From Undaria pinnatifida (lineage: Eukaryota > Sar > Phaeophyceae > Laminariales > Alariaceae), in the NCBI GenBank assembly GCA_012845835.1, contig JABAKD010000021.1, positions 13,122,295-13,186,294 of the forward strand: a stretch of 64,000 bases of DNA, given 5' to 3'. Below the pieces are notes generated by a model. The model saw nothing but the letters and a program-made list of their open reading frames with translations, was not told the DNA's origin and ran no database searches. A program made the translations under genes and the position numbers. Shown in pieces: positions 1-13,144 of the stretch (position 1 is its first letter; every line of letters begins with the position of its first letter).

Positions 1-3000
1 TAAGGCTTGTGAATATCAAGGTATCCAAAATCTGATACCGAATCAAATTTCATAGACGGGCAGAAAATACCCATGTTTTACATTTCGTGATTACAACAAG
101 TGAAAAATCTCACGTCCGCGCCAGCCAGACCTGAAAGCCACTTTCAAACGGCCAACGATCCATTTATAAAACACAACAAACAGCAGCTACACGAATATCC
201 CCGACCCCAAAACCACGAGACATTGGCACGACCAACCAAAAACACACTGCCCGACCCTTTTTCTCAACATATCACCTAGGATCATTCATACCCAATGGGT
301 GTGGTTCAAACAAAGTGACAGTTACGGCTTGTGGATATCAAGGTATCCAAAATCTGATACTGAATCCAATATCACAGACGGTGAGGAAATACCGCATTTT
401 GTTTTTTTCACTTACAACAAGTGAAAAATCTCACGTCTGCGCCAGCCAGATCTGGAACCCACTTGAAGACGGCCAACGATTCTTTCCCAAAACACCTCAA
501 ACAGCAGCTTCACGAACTGCCCCGACCCAAAAACCACGACACATAGGCACGACCAACCATAATGCACCCACTACCCAACCCTTTCCTCAACGTATCACCT
601 CGTACCATTCATACCCATAAGGTGTGGTCCAAGCAAAGTCACGGTTGCGGCTGGTGGATATCAAGGTGTCCAAAATCTGATACTGAATCCAATTTCATAG
701 ACCGTAAGGATAAATGGCACTTTACATTACATACTTTCAACAAGTGAATGATGTTGCGTCCTTGCCAGCCAGATCTAAAACTCACTAGTAGAAGCCCACG
801 ATATTCTCCCAAAACACCTCAAACAGCAGCTTCACGCACTGCGCCGACCCCAAAACAACGACACATTGGCACGACCAACCAAAAACACACTGCCTAACCC
901 TCTTTCTCAACATATCACGTAGGACCATTCATACCCAATGGGTGTGGTCCAAACAAAGTGAAATTTCCGGCTGGTGGATCTTAAGGTATCCAGAATCTGA
1001 TACCGAATACGATATCATAAACGGTAAGGAAATACCTACTTTTTTCATTCCTTACTTACAACAAGTGAAAAATCTCTTCTCCTCGCCAGCCAGACCTAAA
1101 ACTATCTGGCAGACGGCCAGCGATCCTCTCCCAAAGTATCTCATCCAGGAGCTACACGAACTGCCCCCACCCCAATACCGCGACACATAGGCACGACCAA
1201 CCAACATATACGCCCTACTCAATCCTATTACTTAACATATCACCTCGGACCATTCATACCCAATGGGTGTGGTCCAAACCAAATGACAGTTAAGGCTTGT
1301 GGATATCAAGGTATGCAAAATCTGATACCGAATCAAATTTCATAGACAGGCGCAAAATACCCTTTTTTTTCATACCTCACTTACAACAAGTAAAAAATCT
1401 CTTCTCCTCGCCAGCCAGACCTAAAACCAACTGGCAGACGGCCAACGATCCTTTCCCAAAACACCTTAAACAGCAGCTACACGAATATCCCCGACCCAAA
1501 AACCACGACACATAGGCACGACCAACCAATAACAAACACTACCCAACCCTACTTCTCAACGTATGACCTCGGACCATTCATACCCAATGGGTGTGGTCCG
1601 AACAGAATGACAGACACGGCTTGTGGGAATCAATGTATCCAAAATCTGATACCAAATACGATCATGTAAACGATAAGTAAATTTTGACTTTTTTTTCTTC
1701 TTACAACAAGTGAAAAATCCCTCCTCCTCGCAGGCCAGACCTAAAACTCACTCGTAGACGGCCAACGATCCTACCACGAACAGGAGCTACACGAACTTCC
1801 CCGACCCTGGGAACACGACACATAGGCACGACCAACCAACATACACGCCCTACCCACCCCTATTGCTCAACATATCATCTCGGACCATTCATACTCAATA
1901 GGTGAAGTCCAAACAAAGTGACAGTTACGGCTTGTGGATATCAAGGTATCGAAAATGTGATACCGAATTTAACATCATAGACGGTAAGGGAATGCCGCAT
2001 TTGATATTTTTTACTTACAACAAGTGGAAACTCTCTCCTCCTCGCCAGCCAGACCTAAAACTCATTCGTAGACGGCTAACGATACTCTCTCAAAAAACCT
2101 CAAACAGCAGCTACACGAACTGCCCCGACCCTGAAACCACGACACATAGGCACGACCAACCAACATGCACCCACTACCGAACCCTTTCCTCAACGTATCA
2201 CCTTGTACCATTCATACCCATAAGGTGTGGTCCAAGCAAAGTCACGGTTGCGGCTGTTAGATATCAAGGTATCCAAAATCTGATATTGAATCCGATATCA
2301 AAGACGGTAAGGTTATATTGCACTTTACATTACATACTTACAACAAGCGAAAAATCTTAGGTCCTTGCCAGCCAGACCTAAAACTCACTAGTAGAAGCCC
2401 ACGATCATCTCCCAAAACACCTCAAACAGCAGCTTCACGCACTGCGCCGACCCTAAAACCACGACACATTGGCACGACCAACCAAAAACACACTGCCCAA
2501 CCCTTTTTCTCAACATATCACCTAGGACCATTCATACCCAATGGGTGTAGTCAAAACAAAGTGAAATTTTTGGCTGGTGGATCTCAAGGTATCCAGAATC
2601 TGATACCGAATACGATATCATAAGCGGTAAGGAAATACCTACTTTTTTCATTTCTCACTTACAACAAGTAAAAAATCTCTTCTCCTCGCCAGCCAGACCT
2701 AAAACCAACTGGCAGACGGCGAACGATCCTCTTCTAAAGTATCTCATCCAGGAGCTACACGAACTGCCCCCACCCCAATACCGCAACACATAGGGACGAC
2801 CAACCAACATACACGCCCTACTCAATCCTATTACTTAACATATCACCTCGGACCATTAATACCCATGGGGTGTAGTCCAAACCGAATGACAGTTAAGGCT
2901 TGTGGATATCAAGGTATGCAAAATCTGATACCGAATCAAATTTCATAGACGGGCAAAAAATAACCTTTTTTTCCATTCCGTGCTTACAACAAGTGAAAAA

Positions 3001-3392
3001 TCTCACGTTCGCGCCAGCCAGACCTAGAACCCACTTGAAGACGGCCAACGATACTTTCCCAAAACACCTCAAACAGCAGCTATACGATCATCCCCGACCC
3101 CAAAACCACGACACATAGTCACGACCAACCAATAACACACACTACCCAACCCTACTTCTCAACGTATCACCTCGGACCATCCACACCCAATGGGTGTGGT
3201 CCAAACAAAGTCACAGTTACGGCTTGTGGATATTAAGGTATTCAAAATCTGATACCGATTACGATATCATAGACGGTAAGGAAATACCGCATTTAACCTT
3301 CCATGCTCACAACAAGGAAAAAATCTCACCTCTTCGCTTACCAAACCTGACACTCACGCGTAGACGGCCAACGATATTCTCCTAAAACACTC
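1..3392. repeat. Satellite array, ~320 bp monomer, 1603 bp higher-order repeat
   Basis: Tandem monomers are recognised by a recurring GTGGTCCAAAC-like anchor followed by a GGCTTGTGGATATCAAGG-like segment. Anchors lie at 301, 624, 944, 1269, 1593, 1904, 2227, 2547, 2872 and 3196, so monomers are 323, 320, 325, 324 and 311 bp and the same length order then repeats. Every anchor recurs exactly 1603 bp later. Monomers five apart also share private variants, for example 944 with 2547 and 1269 with 2872. The partial monomer at 1-300 resembles the fourth type rather than the expected fifth, so the order changes at the left edge. Open frames of 60-150 codons inside the array are by-products of the repeat. 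Such arrays are typical of centromeric or other heterochromatic satellites; which applies here cannot be told from the sequence. Confidence 0.95.
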
Positions 3393-3892
3393 NNNNNNNN
3401 NNNNNNNNNNNNNNNNNNNNNNNNNNNNNNNNNNNNNNNNNNNNNNNNNNNNNNNNNNNNNNNNNNNNNNNNNNNNNNNNNNNNNNNNNNNNNNNNNNNN
3501 NNNNNNNNNNNNNNNNNNNNNNNNNNNNNNNNNNNNNNNNNNNNNNNNNNNNNNNNNNNNNNNNNNNNNNNNNNNNNNNNNNNNNNNNNNNNNNNNNNNN
3601 NNNNNNNNNNNNNNNNNNNNNNNNNNNNNNNNNNNNNNNNNNNNNNNNNNNNNNNNNNNNNNNNNNNNNNNNNNNNNNNNNNNNNNNNNNNNNNNNNNNN
3701 NNNNNNNNNNNNNNNNNNNNNNNNNNNNNNNNNNNNNNNNNNNNNNNNNNNNNNNNNNNNNNNNNNNNNNNNNNNNNNNNNNNNNNNNNNNNNNNNNNNN
3801 NNNNNNNNNNNNNNNNNNNNNNNNNNNNNNNNNNNNNNNNNNNNNNNNNNNNNNNNNNNNNNNNNNNNNNNNNNNNNNNNNNNNNNNNNNNN
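3393..3892. other. Assembly gap of exactly 500 N
   Basis: Exactly 500 N characters follow the last, incomplete satellite monomer. The round length suggests a placeholder gap. The true size of the satellite array is therefore unknown. Confidence 0.99.
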
Positions 3893-6300
3893 ACGAAACC
3901 CTATAGAGCGGAGACGATGGCCGTTATTGTTTTGTTCACTCTTGGACAACATCGACAAAAGCAGCGAAACCCCTGTATCGCGTGGAACACGTACCCCTGG
4001 CCAACCACACACGATCTAACCCTAAATGCCTATGTTTGTAGATGGTGTTGTTTGAAAGACTTAGACCGATGACAATGGAAAGCCGAGAGTTTTGCCAAAA
4101 AGTCGACAAACGATTTTAGATGATATTTGGTCGAAATATTTCGGGTATCGTCGCTGTGGTCACCCCAACGCTTCACAAAAGAAGAAAATGCTTCTCTTGT
4201 AATGTTCATGAGTTCAAACAAGTCAAACTGTCTATTGTGATGAAGACTTGACTAACGCAGTCCACCAAACATGGTTGATATTCGATGTCGAGATGCAGAA
4301 AACCCATGGTCCGTCACCCCTCTTTCTTGAGCCCAAGTTCACTAGAGTGTAGGGCAGGGTGAATTCCGATTACTCGGTACCATGCCTTAAATCGTGATGG
4401 GTTGCTTGTGGCGACCAAGTCGTCCTCCGTCACATCCTCTCTATGTGGAGGTTCTTGTCGGCTGCGCGACCATCTAGCTTTCGTCCCTGCTTTCCACACA
4501 ATGTGTTCGTAGCAAAAACCCGATCGCGGCCCGTCACAAAACACCGGTGCTAGACTGAGTGCTCTACACCGTTAAGAGGTGGTACCCCCCTGACGAGCTC
4601 GCCACACTGTCACATGGGCAGTTAAAGAAGCAGTCGGCGTTGATCTCTCGGAACGAAGTGCATTATGGAAAACACAAAACTACGCCGCGCTCAATCTAAG
4701 ATCTGATTGTTGAGCAGATGTTGGCCAAGATGATCGCAAATATTCGTTTTTTTTTTTGCTGGAAAAGTAGACTGTTCAAGAAGAAAATGTACAAAACAGG
4801 CCCCACCTAGGACCGCCAGGGCACAGTTTGGTTGTGTCCTCCGGCGATGTTGAGCGTTTGGTCTTCCATTGTCACCGGTCTTGCGACTGTGTTTAAAAAA
4901 TATAATGCATACCTGGGTTGCAAACACATATTTCGGTTTCGAACGTACGAGCCTAGCACAAAAGGCTCCCTATGCGGACTACCAGTAAATTGGCATACTT
5001 GTAACTCATCAAAGGCACATATATTTTCAAACAAGCGCAGAAAAACGACGCGATTCGCGAGCGTTTGTAGTTTTATTTGGAATGTTAAACATGAACATTA
5101 TACCAAGGTACCGAAGAAGCTACGAAAGTAGTTGCGTTTGTTCCAATATCAAACTGGGAAATGACCGACAACTTCACAGAGACCGTGGAGTGGTACGGGA
5201 AGGGAAACGAGAAGTACGTACGTACGCGCATAGTGGTACGGGATCTGCACCTAAAAACAGCTCATCAATGATTCCAACACGGTGGTGGCGAAGGATACCA
5301 CTGTGGCCAACAAAACAAAACAACACCTAAAACCTGGCACGTTTGTACCAACAGGAATATATGCATATGTACCATTTTGATTTTTTTGCCTAGTCCGTCC
5401 CTTTTTCTCCGCCGGCGCAGAGTTTTTTTGTGTGCTTTCTTCTGCAATGCGATCAGACTACCCGTCGGTATATTATCAGCCGTGTGCCGGGCTCATGGGA
5501 CGTCCGTGGCGCGAGCTATGGCCGCGGAAAGCCGCCGAGACTGGCTCTATTTTGCGGGGTATGAGACGCTTCTGTCCCCGGGCAACCACACACTAGACGT
5601 ATTTAAGCCTCGAGGTTAGGTCTTAAGTACTTCCAACTGGAAGAGCTAGGCCATTCGATACTTCGACCTTAAACGCATAAAAAAAACACCATATGTCTAA
5701 AACTCGAAATAGTGGTCTCTTTCAGTACGCATAAAAAGAAAAGCCGAGGAAAGATCAAACTACTTGAAAATAGACTCGTATGATATTTCTGCACTACTCC
5801 AGACGCAGATGGCAAGACGAGGATTTATGTCATGAGTCAGCACATGAGTGGGTGGAAACTTCGAGAAAGACCCTCCCCTGCCCATGCTGTGCGAGCTTGA
5901 ACAAACGGCAAAAACAAATAACTGGTGCCTGGCAAAAACATTGAGTGCTTCGTACTCCATACTCGCTTCATATGTAGGATACCTCGCAGGCGTTTGCCGC
6001 CTTCGGTGTGCCTCAGTGTGGCAGTCAGTACAGCAGCACAGCAGGACTGGCCCTCAACCCGGTTCAATTTCCACCCTCGAAATGTAGGCATCCGCGGGAA
6101 AGAGGCAACAGGGTTGTAAACTGCAGCAGCAGCTCCGGCCATGCGCTACGTCGGGCACAAAAACCAAACAAAAAAAATGTGTCATCGAAAAATGACAGCC
6201 TCTCAGGACGAGAGAGCAGGAGCACGAGCGCGCGACGAACCACGTCAGTCCCAGTTATCTGACCGCAGAGAACGCCAGGGTAGGAGGAGTCTCGCGGGCG
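3893..6300. other. No supported gene
   Basis: Unique-looking sequence after the gap. Short open frames exist on both strands, for example a 99-codon plus frame at 4832-5131 and a 63-codon minus frame at 4030-4221. None shows a motif I recognise, and no exon chain could be built. Confidence 0.6.
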
Positions 6301-6309
6301 TTTTCCACC

Positions 6310-6405
6310 GGCTAGTTGTGCTGTAGTTGGGTTGGCTGTTGGGGTGCTGGTTGTCTGTGTGTTGTGCTGTGTTGTTTTGTTTTGTGGTGTGTTTTGTGTG
6401 TGCGC
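6310..6405. repeat. GT-rich low-complexity tract
   Basis: A run of imperfect GTTG, GTGTTG and TTTTGT units covers about 95 bp, with almost no A or C on this strand. It looks like decayed simple-sequence DNA. Confidence 0.7.
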
Positions 6406-6692
6406 TCGATCCTCGTGAATGAACAAGGACTCCTTTTCAAGTAACAGTACGTAGAGGCATGCCGCTCCACGAGAGTGGGTCGCCTCTGACCACCGCCAAC
6501 GTTTCTGATGGTGTTGTACACGCAGGTTGATTAACCCGGGTTGGGGATACACCAAGCGGCTTGCTAGGTTGGGCGTTGCAATTACTGCGTGGGTGTTGTG
6601 CTGTGCTGCTGCTGCAGAGTGTCTGATGTTTCCTCGAGCTTTTGTCGTCTGAAATGCTGTTGTTTGCTGGAAAATACTCGGAAAATTGCTTC

Positions 6693-6733
6693 AAATATGC
6701 ACTTGGGCCAAAATGTGCCCAAGTGCATATTTT
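6693..6733. repeat. Near-perfect 16-bp hairpin
   Basis: The arm ATATGCACTTGGGC is followed by a 9-base spacer and then GCCCAAGTGCATAT, with matching A/T bases extending both arms. No transposon ends or flanking duplications were seen around it. A transcribed stem-loop or the core of a small palindromic element are both possible. Confidence 0.7.
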
Positions 6734-6739
6734 GGGAAA

Positions 6740-9700
6740 ATCCACATCTCACCGTGGTCTGCCGTGGTCGTTAGGTCGATAAAATAGACCTATTTTTTAG
6801 ACATTTAAAACACGATAGGGCTTAATTTGGTTTAGAGCCAAAAATATAGGCATATCGTCAGGCTTAAATACGTCTACTACTACACACGGTGGAACTTTAG
6901 TCCTCGCACGTACATCGGGGTGGCACCAAAATGTATTTGCGAGAGAATTTTCCCGCACTGCTCGACGCGGGCGCGGTGTATATGTACCCACTGCAACGAC
7001 GTGAACTATGTCATTACTGTGAGTTCTCCCTCACAATTGACACGGTGGTTACCATACAGCAGTAGCGAAACCTGTATAAAGAGATATAAAGTAGCAACAC
7101 AACTCAAGCAAAAGTAACGATGTGCACACAACAGACCATATCGGCAACAAACATCGGTATAAACTGTTTAACTGTTTAAGCGCGCTGGGAAAAATACTGG
7201 ACACAGAAAACAAACAACAAATTGACACCAATGATTCCTCTAACAGCAGCGACAGCAGTACAAACGTAGAATTAATTGCTGCCACGCAGTTATACGGAGT
7301 GGACTTTCGAATAACTTATCACACCGAGCCTCAGCAATATCCCAACCCTCCTCCTCCAAATGTCTGTGATATCTTATATTATCCACATTCTTTCCACTAC
7401 GCATCCCTCCGATATACACCTTCTGCATAAATACTTCATCATCAGTTGTAGTCATTCGACTTGCGTCGCCCCCGGGAGGCACGTGTCCACCTCCCGAAGG
7501 GGAACCTTGTATATATGTACCACAGTGGAGGCGCACAACCTTGAACTACTACTTCGCGTTCTTCAGCCTGAGCGGAGTTAACGTAACGTTCTTTGCCTCC
7601 ACGCCGACGTCGAAGTCAAACGTTAATATATAGTCTATATGGAGACCTGTCCAAACGTTGCTTCCAAAACTCCCTCTATTCTAACTTGCGTCGTGCTTGT
7701 TGGCTATCACGCGGCAGTGGCAAGCAGATTTATCGGACTCACACGCTCAGGTTCAGCAAGGAAGCTCGGATGTGCTCAACGACCACTACCAACCCACCCA
7801 GTCACTGAGAGTTGGATTAAACACCCGAACGCAGGAGCCGCTGCAACAGCTGCACTGCAGTAGGTAGTGCAGCAAACCATTGAGGTCATTTGCTGGTGAA
7901 CCGGAGGTCGATGTCTTGAATGACGGATGTTTCACGTCGTGTCGCTTGCTCGCTCCCTGCTCGTATAATGTGTCTGTTCCGGGGTGTATTTGTTCGAGAA
8001 GCATGTGGTGCCGAATCATGTACATCAAATCTAGAACTAATAATCATCGTAAGTACGATGACATGATTTCAGCTACCAAGTAGACGGTTTCATACCGGTA
8101 GCAGATATTCACACATTTTGCTGAGACGATTCGCCGGAACTCGGAGGTTCGCCAGAGAGGGAACTCCCACGGCGCGGGGCTGCCCCCCCCCGTTTGACCA
8201 GGGTAGGGCGGCGGAGTATCAAAATGATGTACCTTCTCTGTGGTGCTGCTGCTGCCGTCGTGGTTTTCTGGCGACCACCAGGAAGCAGATGTCGTGTTCG
8301 AATGTTTGGAGTCGTGAGCGTTGTTTACGTGTTCCCCGATAGGGAAAACTGATGTTGTGCGGTGAGTTTACTGCTGTTTCGATATTAAAGTGGCGGTGGA
8401 TTTCGTGGAAATGGTAGGTACACTACCGTGTTATTGATTACAAAGAACAATGATACGAAACTTGTCGAACAGATTCGTCGGGACCAAACAACGGCAGAAC
8501 CTGGAACTTAGAACACGGATACCACTCTCCCATACCGCCGGCCGTGGTAGCAACCCAGGGTGAAGGTGAAGAACCACACGTAAACACATGGTACGATAGA
8601 GGTATCAGATTTGTTCTGTAATGGTTCTGTACGACATCTCTCCGTCCGCCAAAACCGCCTAACCCTGAGATGTATTTTTGCAAGACTTCGTTGTATACCT
8701 GGGCATTGGGTTTTTCCATCCGGTACCCTTCTTGTATCTCTCGTCATCAATTGTTGTTTGGAGAAGTCTTCAGCTGCTAAATTGAGGAAACCCAGAAAAA
8801 ATGTGATGCACCTTCGTTGCACGCGTCGGCGGTAACTCCGACGCGTTCCTCGTACAAAGAAGGCTTACGCGTAGTGCCCCGTGCTTTGAGGTCGTACTCG
8901 ATCCCCAAATTGATATGCATCACTTGCAATTCACGTTCAAAACTTTGCATCCAACCCGCTGGTGTCTGATGCTTCCGATTGATGCCGGGAACATATGACC
9001 AGAAACCTAAACCGACTGTTGACAGAGTTGTGTAACCATCAGGCGCATGAGTTTTGACTAATCCTCGGTGTGCATAGAACAGCGAATATTTTCACCCTTT
9101 GGCTAACGAAAGTGATGTAAGATGCCGAATTCACGAGGTTGTCTCTTGCTTTGCGTTTCGAATGTTCTCTTTGCTGGTAAACACTGCTGATATATAATAT
9201 ATATGCGGTGTGTTTTCATTAATACGGAAATCAACTTTCGCTGCATTCTGCATGATACATATACAACCACTCTATGTACGTGTTGACGAGTGTGATGTGA
9301 TGATGGAAATCGAACTGGCTGTACCGGCGAAGAGGGATTAAGGAGTTTGCCCATGAACGTCCGCCGCGCGCCCCTCGCCCCTTCATTAACCGAGGAAGAT
9401 CCGGGCGGGGACTCATGAACCAATGACAAGGGTGCTCGGCGAACGCAGGGACGAAATGAATATGCCTCATTTTCCCGTAGCTTGCTCTGTACATGTTCTT
9501 AGGCATTTCAATGTTTCTCTAAACCCTATATTCTCCGTTTACGTCCAACTCTTGCGCCGTGTGAACCCTCCTACCCGCCTATCTGTAAATTCAATCCATG
9601 GGAGCCATCCACCGGCTGCATTATACCGCGTAATTACTGCTTACGTCAGTGGCCACTCCCGGTTTTCATTTGGGGCGCTTGGGCCGATCTCGATTACAAC

Positions 9701-9790
9701 ATTGCGATATATTTGTACCAGGACGTCACAATATTTCTGTTGTCTCGGTCCTCAAGTGAGCGCACCTACATCGGACGATCTTGATCACCA
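6740..9790. other. No supported gene
   Basis: Short, overlapping open frames on both strands, with no recognisable domain, RNA gene or tandem repeat. I see nothing here that can be named. Confidence 0.55.
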
Positions 9791-9796
9791 CAGATC

Positions 9797-10174
9797 GTGT
9801 TATGCGAGAGTGCAGAGGATACTGTCATTGCCGCCGCCGACAACGCGCTTGACAATTGGGAACAAGTCAAAAAGTCCGACGGACAATCCAATCGAATAGA
9901 CCTGGACCCGGCCAAGATACAGACTGTCCTACCGACTGCCATGGGCAACGCTACTTTCAAAAAGGTCCGCGAGAAGCCATACCTGCCGCCTTACGCAGAC
10001 GATAGGTGTCGAGAATTCTTGGACAGCCGACCCGCTCCCTTCAGCAATCCAGGCGCCCAAACAATATATCGATTCCTACCCTGGGACAGCCGTGGAAAGC
10101 CGCTTGGAAGACGAGCTGACATCGAACCAGCCGCGCGCAAATTGTTACCCGGCATTGATCAGAGCGCCTGCTAA
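9797..10174 (+). CDS. Unassigned exon-like open frame
   Basis: I do not recognise this frame. It runs 125 codons and reads like real protein: acidic and basic residues are mixed, there are no long homopolymers, and there are motifs such as NALDNWEQVKK and REKPYLPPYADD. The codons are mostly GC-ending, unlike the random frames around it. It could be an exon, a worn-down gene, or a fragment of a mobile-element protein. No splice partners were established, and neither start nor end is fixed. Confidence 0.25.
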   Translation: MLCESAEDTVIAAADNALDNWEQVKKSDGQSNRIDLDPAKIQTVLPTAMGNATFKKVREKPYLPPYADDRCREFLDSRPAPFSNPGAQTIYRFLPWDSRGKPLGRRADIEPAARKLLPGIDQSAC

Positions 10175-10966
10175 CGACCTTGAGCCGTCGTTGGGGAGGA
10201 AACCCGAAGATACGGTGGAGCGACACCCCAGTACTAACGCGCCTTTTCCTTGGAGTGGGAAAATGACAGACGCTACTCGACCTTTCGGTGAATAAACGCG
10301 GCAATCGGTAGAACGCCCTCTGTCCCGGGCAGCTCCTACCATGGCGTTGGTCCATGACCTGGCACGGTACTCAGTGATGGAGACATGTTCAAACGAAAGA
10401 TAAACGTTACGGCAGTGACGCCCTAGGTGTTTTATGGCGAGATGTACGTATCGGACAACAGCGATACACGCGTACATCCTAATCGACCTCGTACTAGGTC
10501 TATGGAAGTCTTCAGCGTTAGACAGCCGGACTCGCGTCGTGGTTGGTGATGGGCAAGGAGCCTTCCATGGGCCGGAAGACTGCTCCTCCCTCACCACCCA
10601 CCGTGCCCGGTGTGAAGCCACCCAACTGCCACCCTCGCAGGTCAAGAACTTCCTAAAGATGGGACATGTTGGTACGCTGGCATGTGTTCGTGTGAACCTG
10701 ACAGGGACAACATACTATCGAATACAAGCCTAAATATGTGGGAGGAGGCGGGAGTTTATACGTACAAATTTGATTGCACCATCCGGGAACTGCGGCGAGG
10801 GCGATACTCAAGTGCACTTCTTACGACCGATGGCAGGTTCTGTTTACGTTCCGTCTGAAGTTTCTCGTCGCTAGTCCCTTGTAGTTTGACGCACAAGATT
10901 ATATTTGTTCATAGAAAGCGTTGCACAATGTAAACGAACTTAGAAGCTTCCCGAGAATCTAGGAAA

Positions 10967-11317
10967 TTGGCACGCATTGGCGTTCACGACAGCGATGACG
11001 CACAAAGCATCAATACGCCCTCATTTTTCCGCCTCTGCCTCCAACTGATTCAGAAGCGACCATATTTCCCCGACGTCTCCTTGACAACGTTGAACATGAA
11101 CCTGGCAGCACTTCGTCTGGTCGACTTGGTCACCAACTCTCCCCCGCAATTCGATGAAGTCGCCTTGGACAAGTCGGCAAGCAGTGTCCACGACAGCTTC
11201 AAGGCGTACATGCTGGGCAACGGACGGCCTGTGGTACATTGCAACGGACGTTATGTTTGCACAGGCTGTTGTGACTTCAAGTATCGCCAGCTGTACAGAC
11301 ATTTTTGTGTTATTTAA
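10967..11317 (+). CDS. Unassigned exon-like open frame
   Basis: I do not recognise this frame. Between about 11040 and 11250 the codons end mostly in G or C and the translation looks natural, with segments such as QKRPYFPDVSLTTLNMNL and FDEVALDKSASSVHDSF. Composition drops back to background after about 11250, where a splice donor or an erosion point could lie. The antisense frame (11021-11335) is also open and cannot be excluded. Function unknown. Confidence 0.25.
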   Translation: MARIGVHDSDDAQSINTPSFFRLCLQLIQKRPYFPDVSLTTLNMNLAALRLVDLVTNSPPQFDEVALDKSASSVHDSFKAYMLGNGRPVVHCNGRYVCTGCCDFKYRQLYRHFCVI

Positions 11318-11319
11318 GA

Positions 11320-13140
11320 CACCCCATGGTAGCAATGCCGAAGCTAACTGTACGCTAACTCCAAGAAAGTCAACTTGTGGCGCGTCTCAAGTTGTTGGGG
11401 ACAACAAGGCAGACCCGTCCATCCGTCATGGTCATGAGAGCAACGATTTGCGCACGCTAACCAGACCCAGCCTTTGTCGGTTAAAAATAAACAGTCTTGA
11501 CGGCGGAGATTGCGAGTGATCCCGACGACAAATGGAACACCTGCCTCTAAGGTAAGACGATCGCTTTGTTTTTAAATATTCACAGACCAACATCAATATA
11601 TGTACACAAGAACCCAATTAGAGTCCGTTGCCAATTGAACGCCGGTGTTTCAACGCAATATAATCAAAACCTTAGCTAAGCAAACTTCGCTGATAAGAAT
11701 TGCTCGACGTCGCTATGGGGTATTCACGTTTAGATTATTTTTACATAACCTTCCTTGTTGTTCTGAGAATAGGCCGAACCCTTCAGTTCACATCAATTTT
11801 CGGTGAATTCCGCGGACCTTAGTATACCTTCTGTGGGGGGAGACACCCCACGCTCAATCCTGTTACGTATGTACAAGGTCACATGAGTGCACGAGACAAC
11901 TCTGTGGATGTCATCTTGATCGATGTCTTAGGCGTGGGACGTTGACTTTGCCGTCCTGTGGTCTCCCGCCAACCCATCCTCAAAACTCATGCTAATATTT
12001 TCCGTTGCTGGTTGGTTGAGAGATGTTGTACATCATTACCACACACCAGACGCCGGACGCAGTTTTATAATTAGCTGTTTCAATGGGCGCCCGTGGTAGA
12101 AATCTCCGGCGAAATAATCATGCACCGTACACTTGATGAATCGGAGCACCTTGTGCAACCCATTCGCACGCCGGGATACTGTCGCCTAGCCCTAAGAACA
12201 AAATACGTCGAGCACTCAAGAATACGACGCGTCTAATCCAACTTCTGGTTCTGCTAAAGTTGTCCAGCACGAAGTTTCCAATATCACCGTCTGACAGCGG
12301 TTGTATCCGGAGGTTCATGAGTCGTCAGGATCAACCACTCTATATCGTTAGGCCAATTGACATCCTTCCAGGAAAACCTTAGGTTGGGTGTTACAAATAT
12401 CACGTATCCCCCCAAACACTCACTTTCCGTTAGAATTACGAAGGGCGTAGCCGTGAAGCATACTCCAAAAAATGTCAAAGAACTGATCGCGTTCACCCTT
12501 GCACACGCCACCACACATGTTGCAGGACCACCACTGGTAAGGTTTAATACCCACCAACACTTGCCGATGGATGCGCCATTGCTCTTTTGCTTTGTTAGCA
12601 GATTACTTCCTTTTAGTAGTAGAAAATCCGAGCAGACGTCTTTACCCGAGCCACGAGGCCTTAGAAGCCGTTTTTGCCGAACGGGTGCACCGCAGTCGAA
12701 CAGGCCGGTGCTCATCGCTTTTGACCAATGCAGCGCCCGGACCGAGGCGTGTGCAATACTCCGGCTGTCATGCATGGTATACGTAGAGTGTGCGCCGATT
12801 CCGCATGTTGGAAAGGCTCTAAACGCGACTTGGGCACAAGCAAAAACGCGCGTAGATCGTATTGCCGTTTCCGGAAGTGAATTACTAACTCGCTTTGATC
12901 TGCTCTGACGACATGTCGTTCACCGCTAACCGAGGCTTGGGATGAACATGGACGCACGGTGCGTAGCCTGGTATGTCGTGCGCCGACTTGTTAGGGCTGT
13001 CATAGTTACCGGGAAAATGTCATACTATGTTGTGGTGCAACGTGCTTGTTGCTACTCGGCGCGGCGTGGATAAGACAGGACGACGAAAATGACCTCTTTG
13101 GGAAAGCGTTCCAGCGTATGTCCGTTTTGTGTGGGAACGG
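11320..13140. other. No supported gene
   Basis: A 183-codon plus frame (12357-12908) and an overlapping 163-codon minus frame (12284-12775) are the longest here. Neither shows a domain motif, and their overlap means at most one could be real. No repeats stand out. Confidence 0.5.
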
Positions 13141-13144
13141 ATTG

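Noticed and set aside
3338-4012. 224-codon minus-strand frame
   Set aside because: It is mostly read through the 500-N gap.
4832-5131. Possible transposase fragment on the plus strand
   Set aside because: The basic, Cys-containing frame suggested a DDE transposase, but no catalytic motif or inverted ends could be found.
12284-12908. Overlapping long frames on opposite strands (163 and 183 codons)
   Set aside because: No motif is recognised in either, they contradict each other, and there is no exon chain.
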